Positions 61,579-64,000 of a stretch of DNA of 64,000 nucleotides are shown here, piece after piece. Every line of letters starts with the position of its first letter. Within the stretch, counting starts at the first letter, position 1. The notes under the pieces were generated by a model. That model ran no database searches and had not been told where the DNA came from. It was given only the letters and a program-made list of their open reading frames with translations. Source of the DNA: Streptomyces fumanus (GTDB taxonomy: Bacteria; Actinomycetota; Actinomycetes; Streptomycetales; Streptomycetaceae); contig NZ_BNBI01000017.1 of NCBI RefSeq assembly GCF_014655295.1, positions 1 to 64,000 of the forward strand. The letters are read 5' to 3'. The translations under genes were made by a program, and so were the position numbers.

Positions 61579-62712
61579 TCAGGACCTCCCCTCGGGCAGT
61601 TCGGGCCGCATATCTTCTCTTCCCATGGGCCCAGAGGCCGCGATGTCCAGCTCGGTCTCCACCTGTTGCAGGGCGACACCCGTGTCGTGGTGCAGAAAAG
61701 TGAACCGGATACGGTGGGCGCCGGGCCTCATGGCCGTCACACGGAACTGCGCGGAATCCGTTCCCTGGAGGCGGTACATGACCATGTCGGGCACCACGTC
61801 CGCACTGCTCAACGGCGTCGCTACGATGTCCAGTAAAGGCCGGACACCCGACGAACGAGCCCAGGGGTGCGCTGCTTCGACCACCAGCTTCACAGCCAGG
61901 CGCACGGGTGTCCCGGCACGAGGATCGTCGTCCAGGAGTGTCAATTGGGCTTGGCAGCCCGGCAATTTCGAGGAGTCGGTAAGCGGCTTCTCCCTCCCTG
62001 TGGCAAGAGAGGGCTCAACCGCGCCGCCCGCCGTGACGCCGGTCTGGCTTTGATCGCCGGTACCGAAGGCATGGGACGTGATGCTCGCACGGGGCGTAGG
62101 CAATCCAGGAATGTCAGCGGTATTCGGGGCGCCTCGGCTGTCCAGGCCGCCCCGTTCCTCGAGCCGGGCCCGGAGACGGCGCAGACAGCGTTGGCGTAAC
62201 GGTCCGATGCTGTTCACAGCGATGCCCAGCCCGGCTGCCACTTCCTGGTAGGTGGGTGGTGGCGAGGCCATCAGAGTGCGCAGCAACTGCCTGCACCGCG
62301 CACCAAGCTGCTCGAACTCCTCCCACAGGATCCGGATCCGCTCAGCCTCGCCAACCGTCACTGCCACGCCTTCAGGTCGTGACTTCGCGCGGGCCTCCAC
62401 GTTGACCCAGTCGACCCAGTCGTGCAGCTTCGAGGCATCGTGGCTGGGGTATCTCAGCGCTTCCAGGCACTCTTGGCGCGTGGTTCCAGCGAGCCATACC
62501 CCAGCGTCTCGGGGTTCGGGTAAAGCCTTCATGGCCACGATGAAGCGGAACCAGACCTCCTGGTAGACGCCGTGGCTCTCGGCGTCTGAGAGATCGTGAG
62601 CACGTATCACGGACCACACCAGCGAGCTGAACTCCGTCACGAGCGCATCCCACGCCGCCTTGTCACCATCAGCGGCGGACTTGACCAGCGCTCCGATATG
62701 TGCCCGGTTCAT
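61579..62712 (-). CDS. ECF-type sigma factor with a large C-terminal extension
   Basis: 377 aa from ATG 62712 with GGGGGAGGAGC before it. Region sigma2 at about 15-85 (WDALVTEFSSLVWSVIRAHD, LSDAESHGVYQEVWFRFIVA). Region sigma4 at about 125-185 (LGARCRQLLRTLMASPPPTY, QEVAAGLGIAVNSIGPLRQR). A Ser/Thr/Pro linker follows. The extension of about 130 residues is beta-rich (CQAQLTLLDDDPRAGTPVRL, PDMVMYRLQGTDSAQFRVTA, HRIRFTFLHHDTGVALQQVE). ECF factors of 180-200 aa are usual; the extension may sense a signal or be cut by the CHAT protease. First gene of the operon. Confidence 0.88.
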   Translation of the reverse strand: MNRAHIGALVKSAADGDKAAWDALVTEFSSLVWSVIRAHDLSDAESHGVYQEVWFRFIVAMKALPEPRDAGVWLAGTTRQECLEALRYPSHDASKLHDWVDWVNVEARAKSRPEGVAVTVGEAERIRILWEEFEQLGARCRQLLRTLMASPPPTYQEVAAGLGIAVNSIGPLRQRCLRRLRARLEERGGLDSRGAPNTADIPGLPTPRASITSHAFGTGDQSQTGVTAGGAVEPSLATGREKPLTDSSKLPGCQAQLTLLDDDPRAGTPVRLAVKLVVEAAHPWARSSGVRPLLDIVATPLSSADVVPDMVMYRLQGTDSAQFRVTAMRPGAHRIRFTFLHHDTGVALQQVETELDIAASGPMGREDMRPELPEGRS

Positions 62713-62794
62713 GCTCCTCCCCCAGCAGCATGTGAGCATCCGTAGCCCGCACCTGCACTGGCTAGTCTGACGCAGAAGACCAAGCGGAAACAGC

Positions 62795-63190
62795 TCAATC
62801 AATGAAGGGGACAAACCTGGGCTCGTCGTCGAGCAGCACGATGCCGCCGGGCCGGACGATCTCGCCCAGGAAGTGGAGATCGACGAACACGTTGTGGAAG
62901 TGGTGGCTGCCGTCGACGAACGCGGCGTCCGCGGTGACACCCGCGTCGGCGGGCGGGGCAAGGCAGCGCTGCGAGGGTTCGGTGACCAGTTCGGCGAAGT
63001 CGTAGGTCGGCGCTGAGCAGCAGTTCCCATCCGACACCGTCGTACGCCGTGTACTGGGGCGGGTCGATCACCACGTGCCGCAGGTTCGGTGATCCGGTGC
63101 GCAGCAGTGCCTCGCTGATCGCCGGCGCTGAGGTGGCGTGGGCGAGCCCGTTCTCGACGACCGTGCCGACATGCTCTTCCACCAGGAGGT
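62795..63190 (-). pseudogene. Class I SAM-dependent methyltransferase, frameshifted
   Basis: Reading leftward: EEHVGTVVENGLAHATSAPA, RTGSPNLRHVVIDPPQYTAY and DGVGWELLLSA. A shift near 63020 leads to PTYDFAELVTEPSQRCLAPP, DAAFVDGSHHFHNVFVDLHF and GEIVRPGGIVLLDDEPRFVP. FVDGSHHF and RPGGIVLLDD are typical of class I methyltransferases of the MT_24 type. The glycine-rich SAM motif is not clearly seen. The frame is broken, so probably inactive. Confidence 0.55.
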
Positions 63191-63289
63191 CACTTACCTG
63201 TTCGCAGTCGCGCTCCGGCCGCGTGACGGTGGCGAAGTGCGGGCCGCCGCCGGGACTCCGCGGCGGCCCGTGCTCGGCGAACTCGCGGC

Positions 63290-64000
63290 GTACGGGCCGA
63301 TGCGGAGATCGTCCTCAACGAAACGGGCGGGATGGCCTCGCCGGACTGTGCGAGGCTCGAGTCGGCGGTGCTCGCACGTGCTCTGGCCCGGCACGCCGAG
63401 CACGAGCTGGAGACCATCCGGCTCGAACGGGGCTTCGCAGGCGACAAGCCGCCTGCGGCGCCTGCTGTATCTGCTGGCGCGGCACGCGGTCCTGCTCGCC
63501 TGGGAGGACGCCGCCCGCCGCCTGGCCGCCGCCGACCGGGTGGAGGCCGCACTCGACACCCTCAAGGCCCTGCTCGGCGAGGATGTCCTGGCCGTACCGC
63601 AGTACGCGCCGTCGACCACGCTCGCCTCGGACTGGAAGAAGGCCCGCGACGACAGCGGCGGCCTGATCAAGCACTTGGAGGACGCGGGGCGCGACTTCCC
63701 GGTGGACGACTGGCTGCACGGCATCGCCAGGGTCAGGGAGAAGCCGCGGCTGGGAGCAGATGGTGATCCTGAGCGACGCGCTGCGCGGTGACGGAGGGCT
63801 GCTCGGCCATCTGCCGGACTTCGTGGAGCCGCAACTGGTGCCGGTCCAACTGCCGTACCGGACCGACGACCACTGGCTGGCCATGGAGTTCGCGCCGGGC
63901 ACGAAGCTGAATGAGGACCGGCTGCTGTTCACCGCGCACTACGCCGCCGAGCCCGTACCGCTGGCCCCCCTCGCCTACCTGGCCATGACCTCGGTCCCCG
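63290..64000 (+). pseudogene. Unidentified large protein, frameshifted, running off the window
   Basis: Three successive frames read EIVLNETGGMASPDCARLES, VLARALARHAEHELETIRLE; then RLRRLLYLLARHAVLLAWED, VLAVPQYAPSTTLASDWKKA, FPVDDWLHGIARVREKPRL; then QMVILSDALRGDGGLLGHLP and FVEPQLVPVQLPYRTDDHWL. Shifts are near 63455 and 63755. The protein is helical and then mixed, with no domain I can name. It continues beyond 64000 and probably starts before 63290. Confidence 0.35.

Noticed and set aside
1..64000. tRNA, rRNA, CRISPR arrays and riboswitches
   Set aside because: I saw no cloverleaf-like sequence with a TTC-containing T-loop, no rRNA segments, no regular spacer-repeat arrays and no recognisable riboswitch cores. 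A covariance-model search would be decisive.

Overview
The window is very high-GC actinobacterial DNA, almost certainly from a Streptomyces. Codon use, GTG starts, purine-rich ribosome binding sites and the families present (Tap/Tpg telomere proteins, XRE-DUF5753 regulators, DUF6415, DUF6879, RacO/RacP, DasR-type chitin operators, RHS, LanM) all fit. A telomere terminal protein gene (tpg), its partner tap and a remnant of a helicase-associated-domain protein suggest a linear replicon: the end region of a linear chromosome or a linear plasmid.

Layout. 1-2.65 kb: decayed helicase remnant, a perfect 22-bp hairpin terminator, and a coupled pair made of an unknown 306-aa protein and a broken GIY-YIG-like gene. 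2.65-10.16 kb: a nest of insertion elements. A 3.5-kb element (15-bp inverted ends, 3-bp TCA target duplication) carries GNAT, an IS5-type transposase, RacP, RacO and a small zinc protein. An IS701-like unit carries a LysE exporter. A 1.1-kb IS5 element has TGA target duplications. Both IS5-type elements sit exactly in the mirrored tips of the IS701-like unit. 10.2-16.3 kb: regulator and plasmid-type genes, many frameshifted, with a ClpN-domain protein and a broken P-loop gene. 16.3-19.4 kb: tpg-tap. 19.4-30.3 kb: a graveyard of fragments (zeta toxin, relaxase, I36 inhibitor, ester cyclase, IS3, DciA, alpha/beta hydrolase, AraC), with intact endonuclease VII, a DHA2 exporter and the intact twin of the P-loop gene.

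30.6-43.7 kb: a HEPN-type protein, a large secreted RHS protein with a 45-aa membrane protein behind it and a secreted protein in front, a lipoprotein, an LPMO under a DasR operator and an RTX-repeat protein, mixed with some broken genes. 43.8-45.3 kb: a chimera of two transposase relics. 45.6-49.1 kb: a minimal type II lanthipeptide locus (LanM plus precursor). 49.4-53.2 kb: metal-related genes (deleted P-type ATPase, DHA2 exporter behind two CsoR-family operators, Cys-rich four-helix copper protein, DUF4396). 53.3-55.0 kb: GH18 chitinase with DasR boxes. 55.6-59.2 kb: IS relic, a TetR/SRPBCC divergent pair with twin operators, a family-2 glycosyltransferase and fragments. 59.3-62.7 kb: a compact operon of an ECF sigma factor with an unusual C-terminal extension, a CHAT caspase-like protease and an alpha/beta hydrolase, the best candidate for an undescribed system. 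62.8-64 kb: two more broken genes.

Many breaks are single-base shifts in G/C runs and could be sequencing errors. Others (in-frame TAG/TAA codons, internal deletions, truncation at IS edges) are real decay. All calls come from reading the sequence; no database search was run.
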